In this document: positions 35,180-44,506 of the stretch, piece after piece
How the letters are laid out: the number at the start of each line of letters is the position of its first letter
How positions within the stretch are numbered: position 1 is the first letter of the stretch
Assembly (NCBI GenBank): GCA_002794785.1
Contig: NBBA01000021.1
Span: 1 to 64,000 of the forward strand
Reading direction: 5' to 3'
DNA length: 64,000 nt
From: Coniferiporia sulphurascens
Taxonomy: Eukaryota > Basidiomycota > Agaricomycetes > Hymenochaetales > Hymenochaetaceae
The notes under the pieces: generated by a model
Told to the model about the DNA's origin: nothing
Databases searched by the model: none
What the model saw: the letters and a program-made list of their open reading frames with translations, nothing else
Translations under genes and position numbers: made by a program

Positions 35180-36062
35180 TTAGAATGTCTTAATCGACAC
35201 AGGGGCCAAAGAACATACCGCGTTAATTTCATCTGCCGTCGCATCATCTACCAGCAGGTTCTGCGTAAAAATGCACCCCTCCGCATCGTTCGCGTCGTCG
35301 CAAGTGTTGCCCTTCGCCGTCGGGTCACCGATCGTCCCTGGGGCGAAGGTCCCCGACTGCAGTGCGTCCTGCGGGTCGCCACCGATCGAGGCAATCTGCT
35401 TCGCGAGCTCGAGCGTAATAGCCTTGTTCGCAGCCGCTGCGTTGGTAGAAGCAGGGTCTTGGTGCTAAAATTAATAATGGTAACTACGTGACACCCTCGA
35501 ATGGAAAGCCAGTACCCGCATACCTGTTGGATGGCAGCAATTTCCGGGTTCACGGCTGTGATCGACGTGCAGGCATTCGTCGTGGCCCCAACGGATGCGG
35601 AATTGCGCTCAAGTGCTCTGAAGATTAGTGCGTCGACCATGCCTTGAAGATCCCCATCGGCCTTGGCATTGGTAAAGGCCTGGTCAGCAACTGCCTGCTG
35701 CAGACAGTCGGTGTCCTGACGCATCCATTATTATTGTGGTCTCTGCAGCAACCGATATATTCGTCAAACATACAGTGATCTTGCCAGCACCCTGTGCAGC
35801 GGCCTCGGCCCCAAGGAGGGCGAACACTGAATCGACAATCTGGTCGGGGTTGTTCTTGTTAAGACTCGCGCTAACTGAGGTCAAAAACTTCTGGTGGCTA
35901 TGTTCTAGATGACAAAGGGTGAATCTCTGCCAAGACACGATGCCTACGGATTAAGCAAATACCTTGTGGAACCTCGCGTCTGTTTAAGCGCAACGGAAGG
36001 GGACGGGCCGATACGGAGAAGGCAAGCGCGACAACAATGAGGGCGACTCTGTTGAAAATCAT
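35180..36062 (-). CDS. Small secreted protein of unknown function
   Basis: The ATG at 36062 opens a signal peptide (MIFNRVALIVVALAFSVSA) followed by a basic RPLPLRLNRRE stretch that could be a Kex2-type processing region. Mature-part blocks are KFLTSVSASLNKNNPDQIVD, LGAEAAAQGAGK, DTDCLQQAVADQAFTNAKAD, TTNACTSITAVNPEIAAIQQ and a C-terminal NTCDDANDAEGCIFTQNLL with paired Cys. Three introns separate these. The protein is Ala/Asn/Asp-rich and probably extracellular. I believe similar proteins are common in mushroom-forming fungi, but no function is known to me. The exact 3' end is uncertain: I chose TAA at 35180-35182 without a final intron, but a GTATGT donor near 35217 allows an alternative last exon. 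Confidence 0.6.
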
Positions 36063-37010
36063 GGCGAAGACTTTGGATTAAGGGCAACGAAAGAAGGGCT
36101 ACAAATGAAAGAGCTAAAGAAGGGCAAGTGTGATCCTGCAGGTCTACCGTCAAGATGACTGTAGGAGGCATTTTTTACGAAGACTATGATCAGGACTCAC
36201 AAGAACAGTTCAGAAAAGAAACACAAGAACCAGTCCTGCGATAAAGGAGGGAATGAACGGAATGACGTTGAGTTCCAAACGCGCGCGCATTTTATAGTGT
36301 CAGTAACTCATCCGACGCGTGGAAACGAGCCTCTTCGGACGTTATAGCTTGGCCGGTTGACTTTGGCCGAGTTTCCAAGGACGACTTCTGACCGGCCTCT
36401 GTCACGAAGACCCGTAACCCAGGAACGACAAGCTAGCTTGTACTCATGCGGTTATTGGCTTGACAATGACTTCCCATTCTTCGTGCTCGACGGAGACAAA
36501 AATCAATCATGTTGCGATAGCAAATTCATTTTCGGCGGGTCACCGGAGTTCTTCGATGGACGCAAGCGGGTGCGGGGGAAAACGGAAATGATTAATACAA
36601 GCTTTGTAGAACTCACCCGTTCAGTTAATGGATACATGTAGATCCGACGATGGCATGCTCCTACCACAAGGGACTCGGTTTTGACACGCTATATTACGAA
36701 CGAACATTTTATATGATAATTTCTCGGAGAGAAGGCACTTTATTGACTCCGATCCTTTCTCTATTTGAAGAGCGAGGAGAAGATACGTAGTCAAGGATGA
36801 GGGGCTGATCAACTGGAAATTTCACGCGTAGGCGGGAAAACTGGGTCAGAAACGTAACGTAGGCATGATCGCTCGCTATAGAAATTATCGGAGGACAACC
36901 ATTGCTTAGGCCTCTAAAATTCCGAGCTCGGCTTATTAGGCAAGCAACCTTGAGAGTTTAAATATGTTCTATTGGCATTCTCTATGCTCTGCAAAACATA
37001 AATGTCGTGC
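36063..37010. other. 948-bp gene-free region
   Basis: This lies between the start of the secreted-protein gene and the 3' end of the mitochondrial coiled-coil gene. A CTATAAAAT word on the minus strand at 36289-36297 lies about 230 bp upstream of the secreted-protein ATG and could be its TATA box if the 5' UTR is long. An ACGCGT word at about 36316 is noted only as background frequency. Small open frames here have no coding character. Confidence 0.4.
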
Positions 37011-37823
37011 TCAGATCCGAACTGTATTATTCTCCTTCTTGGACAAGGCATGCAGATCTTGTTCTAAGCAGAGTTATATCAGTGAATTCTTTTTTTCTTT
37101 AAAGTGGCAGACATCCACTTACGAATGCCCCATACGTGGGAACGGAGGTTAAGGAATTCTGCCGGGGATAATTCGGAAGAGTTCAGCATAGTAACATCAA
37201 TCGAGGGACAACACTTGCCTATGTCGAGACCGTCATAGATTTTCTTTACTTCCGCCCGCAACCGCGACAAATCGTCTTTGCTTGCTGATGTGTTCGACAA
37301 TGCCTTCAGGTCCTTTTCAACAGCCTCTATTCTCCGGACATGAGCGGTAACCTGGAAAGAACAGTCGAGTTGCTGAGACTGAGGAAGCTTAATTGCGCCC
37401 ACAAACGTACCTTTTCCGTGCTTGCCTGAAGCTCCAGCACGCTTGCCTGCAGCGCCGCAGAAGCCTGTTTGTATTCTTCCAACAAATGATACGCGGCAAA
37501 TGAGGAAGCCAAAGAAAAGCCTAATAAAAACCCAACGATTCTATAACTCTCCATTGTCATTATCTTCTTCACGAGTTATTACATGAAGTTCAAATAACAT
37601 ACCCGCCTCTGAATCCGCCCACTGGTTGTTTGGGAGGCTTGACGGTGCCCAAGTTAGGTGAAGCCGACGCGTCGGCCCTAACGACGGCCGATGTATTAAA
37701 GGCACGACCAGCTGTTGCTGGCAGCCTGCGCGCCAACGACGCACATGAACAGCGCAGCATGGACATGTCGAGTAGCAAGGGGAAATAGGACGGACCGTAA
37801 CGGCAACTTGCAGTCACGACCAT
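37011..37823 (-). CDS. Probable mitochondrial inner-membrane coiled-coil protein
   Basis: No function is known to me, but the architecture is clear. The N-terminus is rich in Arg, Ser and Ala (SLARRLPATAGRAFNTSAVV), as in a mitochondrial presequence. A transmembrane segment IVGFLLGFSLASSFAAYHLL follows, and then a coiled coil (EYKQASAALQASVLELQAST, VRRIEAVEKDLKALSNTSAS, LSRLRAEVKKIYDGL). It ends LRSHVWGIQQD plus a short tail. Exons join in frame across four introns, one of which (37159-37218) has a GC donor. The start is ATG 37823, or the internal Met at 37766; the stop TGA is at 37011-37013. The single membrane span plus coiled coil recalls respiratory-chain or MICOS accessory proteins, but I assign none. 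POP1 starts 95 bp away on the other strand. Confidence 0.7.
37159..37218 (-). other. GC-AG intron in the mitochondrial coiled-coil gene
   Basis: The exon ends ATAG and the intron begins GCAAGT, the consensus for the rare GC donor. It contains GCTGAAC as a possible branch site and ends CCGGCAG. It is 60 nt long and free of in-frame stops, so retention would insert 20 residues without breaking the protein. Removing it restores the DGLDIEFLNLRSHVWG run. Confidence 0.6.
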
Positions 37824-37918
37824 GGACGCCTGAGTACGTAATCACATTTCCACCTTCAAGTTAAGCTTTCCTACTTTCAGGTCGACGCGCTTCGTCTTTA
37901 CTAAAGCCAACGCTTGTG

Positions 37919-40900
37919 ATGTCTTCAAAGCGGAAACACGACGGCAACGATGAAGGCGACCGTCCTAATGTTAATGTCACCGGTGTGCAAAAGAAAAAGC
38001 AGCGTATGGACGCTGCCCGGACAATTCAGGTTCAGTTCTCTGTGCCCGGTCCGAGCAACACTGCCGCCAATGCCTCCTCGAGTGTGTTCAGCGTGGACTT
38101 TTATCGATATTATTTGAGGTTAATCACGCGCTATACCCAGGCATGGATGGACTGCCTAGCACTATTGACGTCGAAAAGTTTACAGAGGTGCAAATATCTA
38201 GTATTCAGTTTGCGGAAGGCAGTACTTAAATTTCGGCGTTCGCAGGCCCGTTCGTTCGAAATTGGAGCAATGCAGGAGGCAATGGAAAACGCATCGTAAG
38301 CGCACAGTCGGGTTTTGATTCTGTGGCTTATATGACTTCAACGCTGACAGAGCGGGAGCAACACACCGTGTATGGCAAACGCTGCCGCGACACTTGAGGC
38401 GGCGGGCGGCAAGCCATGATGTCCGCCGTGTACCAGCCAGGCTTCGCCAAAAAGCACGCGCTGAGGTGTGTTTCGGCGTTTTGCATTATGTTTCAGGGCA
38501 AAAAATGACAGCTACACTGTTGTAAGATGGATGAACCTGCGAAGCCGGCTTCAAAGAAGAAGCAAGGGAAGCGCGGGAAGGGGAAGGCCTTGAAGCGCAC
38601 GGAGGAGCTCCTCAAGCGCCAGAGTAAGCCCTAAATTAATTCATAAGATCTTGTTCCGGGATTCTTTCTGATATTGGCCCAGTGGACAAATTGTGGCTGG
38701 AAACGCACGTATGGCATGCAAAACGTATGTTTATGGAAACGATGTGGGGCTACCGTCTCGTAAGTCTACCTGAGGAAGACACGTTGCTACAATTCAAGCT
38801 TACAGCGTATGCAGGCAGTAACTCCAACTGAGAAGTCCTTTAGACCCTCTCATCGTGCCTCTGTGCATGGTTGTATTCTTCATGACGCGTCGTACGAAGC
38901 AATCATCGAATTAAAAGGACCTGAAGCTCGGCTGAAGGAAGTACTCGTCAGTTGTTGTGATCCACAGTGTGCAGGTCCCGGTGCAGCAAGGTTCTTGTTT
39001 TCACTGCCGTATTGACCAAAATGGAAATAACTCATCTTGCTGTGCTCTTGCAGGTTCAGCAATGGCTCACGCGTGTGCTACTCCCATATCTACAAACCGA
39101 AATCGTACCCGTTCAATCTAATAGGCCCAGTTGAGATTTTATGGCAACCAGGATCTACTGATATTAGGCCTAAGTCCTCAAGGGCAGCAGGAAAGCAGAA
39201 AGAACAGGAGCAGACTACGTCTGGACATGCGTCGCACAGAACACTGTGGGTGCGGTGTCACCCTCTGGTCTACGGCGACATCCTTCAAAGTATCAAGTCT
39301 TCTGTAGAAACTTGCTTGCAGGTTACACAAAGTACAAGCAAAGAAGAAATCGAAATTGAAGTGGCCGATCTTAGGAACCAGTTTAATATCTTTGAGCTTG
39401 TGGGTCCGAAATCGAGCCAGGTTATTCACGGTGCTCTATCACCGGTCAAGGGGGATGATCGAGATGAATTAAAAAAGGTTGGTTGTGCCTTTTGTTCTTC
39501 ACTAAGTCATATAATCTTAGACCCACCCGTCAGTTTTGGTCCGCGTTGGGCCAACTACAGACAGCTGGTTCTGCCCCCAGAGGCATGGTAATTGGTCTCA
39601 ATGTCCTCGATCCACGCCTAAAGTTGGTAACGTTTTCGGTCAATCGATGTCACTGTTAACGGGGCGTTTTACAGTTTCCCCCCGAAAAATACTAAGGTGG
39701 TCTTAAAGGAGGACCGGTCCGACTCAAGCTTGCCAGCAGGCCTTTGGCCGACGTCCAGGTTAGCTAAAAGTGCGTTATGGAATGAAGAAACTAGGTTAGG
39801 TCTCAGTAAACCCCGGTTCAAGAAGAAGGATATAGATTCTCGGAAGTCAAAAGTAAAACCGCAACGCTATTATATGGCTTTTGTCCGTGCTGACTGATGG
39901 CTCTAGCATCTTGTTCCCGGATCAAAGCTTAACCCACTGCGTCAGGACGACCGCGTTCCAGTCTTACTAATTCAACGCTCTATTGAAGCACAGGACGGAG
40001 CCAGCGCCACCGTCGTAGCAGCCAGGACCCGACCTCTATATGGATGGACGGTGATCGTACCAAAGGGGTGGGGCATGCCGTTCTTCTCGTCTCTCACTCA
40101 CACCGGGACGCGTGTGGGAGGCCAGCGCGAGAGAGAGACGCAGCATTTTGAGGCTGGTTGCCCATATTTCCCACACGATTTTCCATGCACGACGGGATAC
40201 ACGGAGTTTGCGACAGACCGGGCTAGGCAGGAAGAGGAAAGGTGGAGAAAGAAGCCACCTGCGAAGCGCTCCTCATGGGAGAAACTCGAAACGAGAAGCC
40301 CTTGGATGCCTGACTGGGAGGTCGTGCTGGGTTTGAAAACAGCAGGACCTATTATTAATGGTGATCTTGTTACGACTCAACGTGAGGATGTGCAAGTGGC
40401 TATGGAGGAGGAAGGATCATCACAACTCCAACCATGGTTGCTGAGGGGCCAGGAAGCAGCGACCTTCGTTCAATATATTTCTCACTCCTTGCAGCCTGCT
40501 AGTGAATTGCTTGTGAAGGTTAACGAATGGCGCTCTAAACGCTCGATTTCTCCCCTGACTTCGTCAGCGGATGCTTTACTCCGAACAGCTCTTGTTGCTG
40601 TCCGTTTGTCCATTCCACGGTCTGGCTCTCCGGAGGACAACGCTGTTATTTATGGAATATCCGACGAGGAGGCGCAGAAATGGCGGCCTTTGCTCGAACG
40701 TGACAGTAGTGAATTTTCCGAGACCGAGGTTAGTCAGCACATTCTCGTATGAATACTACGTATTCACATTTTTTTAGTTGAGTGAGCTGAAAAGCTCCCA
40801 GGACACAATCATCGGGTACGTGACGAGTGGTAACTTTTCTTTATCCATTGGGCGTGGTCAAGCCATTGGAGCAATATCACTGTCCAGCTATCTCGAGACG

Positions 40901-41059
40901 AAGGAACAATTGTACCGGTGAGTCAATCCATCCTTGTGCTCGCTCGCATGCCGACAAGCACATCGCAGCCTAGGAAAAGCGACTTTACCCCCGCTCGTGA
41001 AAATCCGAAACAAAGGTAGTACCATTTGTAGAGCAGCGTATGCGGAGCTGGCCTGTTAA
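37919..41059 (+). CDS. POP1: Pop1 subunit of RNase P and RNase MRP
   Basis: Pop1 is the large protein subunit that scaffolds the RNA of RNase P (tRNA 5' maturation) and RNase MRP (pre-rRNA cleavage) in the nucleolus. The start MSSKRKHDGNDEGDRPN is basic. The conserved Pop1 N domain shows ARSFEIGAMQEAMENAS-like sequence, LPRHLRRRAASHDVRRVPAR with the Arg-rich RNA-binding block, KARAEMDEPAK, and DKLWLETHVWHAKRMFMETM WGYRL. Middle blocks are HRASVHGCILHDASYEAIIE and KPKSYPFNLIGPVEILWQPG with HRTLWVRCHPLVYGDILQSI. The POPLD domain is LYGWTVIVPKGWGMPFFSSL plus an ERETQHFEAGCPYFPHDFPC block. The C-terminus (IIGYVTSGNFSLSIGRGQAI then IRNKGSTICRAAYAELAC) is also typical. About ten short introns split it. 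The stop is TAA at 41057-41059. Confidence 0.95.
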
Positions 41060-41259
41060 AATAATTTAACAGTATATAGTTATGACAAAAGTCTGTCTTG
41101 GCTGATGATACAATATGTGTCGAGGATCGTGCGTGCCGGCAAGAAGCTACACAGTGCTAGAATATAATGATTGTAATGAAAAAGCAAAGCAATGCGAAGG
41201 CAAATCTGATCAAAGAAAGTCCCACGAGAGTACTAGAAAGCGGCGAGTAATGGGCGACA

Positions 41260-42562
41260 CTAAATTTTCCATCTAGCCAACGCAGCTTGTACTAGCTTGG
41301 TCATGTCCTCTCTCGCCTGCTTCTTCGCGCTATCCGTGATGCCTTCCAGGGTGTCCAGTTCATCTGGTGTCGTCAACAAAGGATCGAATTCAAGGATTAG
41401 ACCGTCCTTTGTCGGCACGCGCATGAAGGCACTAGGCAGAGAGACCGCCACGGTATCGGAGGATGACGGGATGGACGAAGACGATTCGGAGCTGGAGTGT
41501 GCCGCACGAGATGGAGACCGTGAACGAGACTGGACCGAGGGTTGTGAAGCCTGCGAAGGGGCACGAGAGTGAGATCCGCCCCGTGATGCTTGAGAGGAAT
41601 ATGACGGATCCCTCCGAAGCACAATGCTCGGCATCCGCCTGATCGTCTGCTGTGGGCGTCCAACACCATCCCCTTCATCGTCAAACACGTCGGGGGCGAA
41701 TCTATGATTGGAAGGAAGCAATAGAGGGCTTCCGTTAATACTCATCAGACTTTCATTCTTTCTAGGGGCTCGAGGGTATGCGGGTGTCTTAGGTAATAGA
41801 GGGTTGAACTCCTTGGAAGAAGGAAGGCGAGAAGATGCTTTGAAGGGAGACGTAGATCGGCCGATGGGTTTTAACTTGGTAGGAGAGGTCGGACCAAACT
41901 GAGGGTGCGGGTGGTGTCCGGCTCGGAGCTAAATTTGCGTTAGAAGTCAGCTAGAGCGGAATCGAGGGCACTTTTCGAAATGGCATGCCTTCCCAGGCGT
42001 CTTATTCAGACGTGCTTTCAGTATTTTTGCTGCATCCATTTTCACCGGAGAGGCCATACGAGCTGTACAACCTGTGAGCAGATTTCTACGGCAGCTGTTG
42101 AGAAGGCTGACCTGTCTTCAACGCCCGAGAGGATTCTGCGTCTTCGGGCCCAGGAGCATCTTCGCTATCCTTCCATTTGCGTTTCTTTAAGCTGGGGTCC
42201 AGAGTGGGCTCTCCTCCTTGCCTTTCTCTTTGAAGACCACGCAGACATTCGTTTATATCGCCATTATACTTGTCCGCGAACTCCCCCATGGTGATATTGC
42301 GCACGAGCTTTGGAACGCGTAGAACCTGTCCTTCATGATGATTCTTGAAGCTCTCCAATATCTGCGCAAGTGATTCCTCGAATTGACGCGTCCTATGGGC
42401 CACTGGTACCGGTCCACCATCGGTGAGCGTCGACTGAGCCAGTTACGAGTCATAAGGGAGCGACACACCTTCGATATCGAGGTTTGCGAGCAACTGCTTT
42501 TTCTCCTCCGCCGTGAATCTGCGCCGCGTCTCCTTTCTTGTGTCTCTGGGCAGTGTTTCCAT
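41260..42562 (-). CDS. Borealin-like chromosomal passenger complex subunit
   Basis: Borealin (Nbl1 in yeasts) joins survivin and INCENP to target Aurora B to centromeres and the spindle midzone. The start ATG 42562 gives METLPRDTRKETRRRFTAEE, then KKQLLANLDIE spliced to VAHRTRQFEESLAQILESFK. This is the borealin N-terminal helix, followed by VPKLVRNITMGEFADKYNGD and INECLRGLQRE. The first intron has donor GTGTGT and joins exactly (E|V). The middle is basic and Ser/Thr-Pro rich (FGPTSPTKLKPIGRSTSPFK, NPLLPKTPAYP), with plausible CDK sites. The C-terminus has a compact conserved-looking block, VPTKDGLILEFDPLLTTPDE then DSAKKQAREDMTKLVQAALA. It is longer than yeast Nbl1 and closer to animal borealin in layout. 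Two ACGCGT boxes lie within 70 bp upstream. It shares its promoter with ERG26. Confidence 0.8.
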
Positions 42563-42579
42563 CGTGTGCGCTCTGGAAT

Positions 42580-42585
42580 ACGCGT
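42580..42585. promoter_or_regulatory. ACGCGT (MCB-like) element upstream of borealin
   Basis: The MluI cell-cycle box ACGCGT starts 18 bp upstream of the borealin ATG. A second copy lies 43 bp further out. In fungi such boxes bind MBF and drive G1/S genes. The role here is inferred from position. Confidence 0.45.
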
Positions 42586-42622
42586 TGTGGACGTTGTGGA
42601 CAGCATCGTGCAGCGCTACCAA

Positions 42623-42628
42623 ACGCGT
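42623..42628. promoter_or_regulatory. Second ACGCGT (MCB-like) element in the borealin/ERG26 promoter
   Basis: This ACGCGT lies 61 bp upstream of the borealin ATG and about 190 bp upstream of the ERG26 ATG. Paired MCBs about 40 bp apart are more suggestive than a single hit. Confidence 0.45.
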
Positions 42629-42818
42629 GAACCCATGCGTCGGTCACGTCACGTTGCCTGACCGTGCGACCGGACTTCTTATTTCAGTCCTCGGTTCATT
42701 TACTTTAGCAAATGGCGCGACTTCAGTCTCGGCCGTGCTGTACGGCTTGCTCTTCACCGTCGACCCCCTCATTGCTTCCGTCTGCAACGTTTGTAGGTCC
42801 AGTTGAAAGTGCAGAAAC

Positions 42819-44245
42819 ATGGCTATCACTGTGCGTGACAACTTCATTGTCATTGGCGGAAGCGGGTTTCTCGGGAGACACATTGTCGAGGCAATCGTGA
42901 AACGCGGGGACGCTGTGTCGGTCCTCGACATCGTGCAACGTTATCACGACGTGCCGTTCTACTCGGCAGACATTTCCGTGCAAAGTCAGGTTGAGGATGC
43001 TTTCAGGAAGGTGTGTACCTTTTTTTTGGTATGTGAAAGAGGCATCTGTTGACAGGTTCCATAAGAGCGGCGCGACGTGTATTATTCATACCGCGTCTCC
43101 CCCTCATGGACTCGACCCTGCTATCTATTGGAAGGTCAATGTCGAGGGCACTAAGGCTGTCATCGCCGCCGCGACTGCGCTCAAGATCAAGAAGCTTGTC
43201 TTTACTAGCAGCGCCGGCGTAGTCTTCAATGGTCAGGATATTATTGACGTGGACGAGCGATTACCCTTTCCGGAGTCGCCTTTGGATGCGTACAACGAAT
43301 CGAAGTCCAAGGCAGAGGAACTTGTTCTGGAGGCCAATGGCAAGGATGGTTTACTTACAGTTGCATTAAGACCAGCTGGAATTTTCGGGTGTGTGCTTTT
43401 GGATAGGTCTACTCCTACAAATCACTTATTCTAGTGTTATTAGTCCGGGAGATCGGCAGGTCATGCACGGTCTTATGCAAGTTTTCAATAACAGACAGAC
43501 CCACTTCCAGATCGGTGATAACAACAACTTGTTTGACTGGACGTATGTCACGAATGTCGCGAAAGCGCACTTGCTCGCGGCCGACCGGCTTTCGCAGCCC
43601 CGTGAGGATCTTGACGAGGCTAAGCTTCGGCCTCTTCCGTCGATTGACCTCTCAACTGGCGTACGACGTCTACCTACATCTGCTGCCCGGCCAATCGGTC
43701 CCGCCGTGGAACCGCCCCCGAATGCTGACGAGCTTGTGGAGGCATTTAAAAATGGCGAGCACTATGAGCCTCGGCCTGTTGCAAGGCACCGTTTTGACCA
43801 GCTCAGCCCGGCCGTGATTGAACGCACCGAGAGTGATCCGCTGAGGGTCGACGGCCAGGTCTTCTTTATCACTAACGGCGAACCTGTGTATTTCTGGGAC
43901 TTCATGCGTGCAGTTTGGCACGAGATGGGGGACCCTTTGGATAAGAAAATCTTCAAGCTACCGAGGTCACTTGGTAGTGTTTTGGCGACTTTGGCAGAGG
44001 GCTGGAGCTGGCTCATCGGGAAGGAACCGACGTTCACCCGTTTCCGTGTAACATTCAGCTGTGCAACGCGGTGGCATAACATCGAGAAGGCAAGGCTAGT
44101 GCTAGGCTATGAGCCTGACGTTGGTGTGGTGGAAGGAGTAAAAAAGATGTGCGATGTAAGCTTGTGTTTCTTTGGACACCTTTTGTTATCATACTAAGCA
44201 TTTTCTCTACAGTGGTACAAAGCCGAGTTCCCCACGAAACAGTAG
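42819..44245 (+). CDS. ERG26: Sterol-4-alpha-carboxylate 3-dehydrogenase, decarboxylating (Erg26/NSDHL)
   Basis: Erg26 is the NAD(P)-dependent 3-beta-hydroxysteroid dehydrogenase/decarboxylase of the C-4 demethylation complex, acting after Erg25 and before Erg27 at the ER in ergosterol synthesis. The start MAITVRDNFIVIGGSGFLGR holds the Rossmann GxxGxxG. Further blocks are GATCIIHTASPPHGLDPAIY, NVEGTKAVIAAA, KKLVFTSSAGVVFNG and the catalytic Tyr-x-x-x-Lys in DAYNESKSKAEELVL. RPAGIFGPGDRQVMHGLMQV, NNNLFDWTYVTNVAKAHLLA and GQVFFITNGEPVYFWDFMRA follow, and the end is VKKMCDWYKAEFP. Three introns interrupt the frame, one between RK and SGATC, one within FGPGD, and one before DWYK. The stop is TAG at 44243-44245. 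An insert of about 70 residues between AADRL and VFFIT is longer than in animals, as in other fungi. Confidence 0.95.
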
Positions 44246-44506
44246 TTTTTTGCCATTCTTTCATTCTCAGGAGGGGGACACTCATGCTATTCTGTGCTAC
44301 GCATATTTATCTGATATCACCTGTATCTCACTCGTATCTGTCGTTCTAATGGATTCTGCTTTGGATAAATCGGAGGGCTAAATTTGTTGATGCGAACGAT
44401 AGCGACGACAGCAGATACAAGTTCAACATTAGTACATGTAAGATACAGATGGCAAATAGTGTTTTGCTGTCCATACGAAGGGCCAAAGCGATCATTAGGA
44501 GGGCCA

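Noticed and set aside
36289..36320. ACGCGT and TATAAAAT words upstream of the secreted-protein gene as a regulated promoter
   Set aside because: They are over 200 bp from the start, and a single ACGCGT is expected by chance in a window this size.
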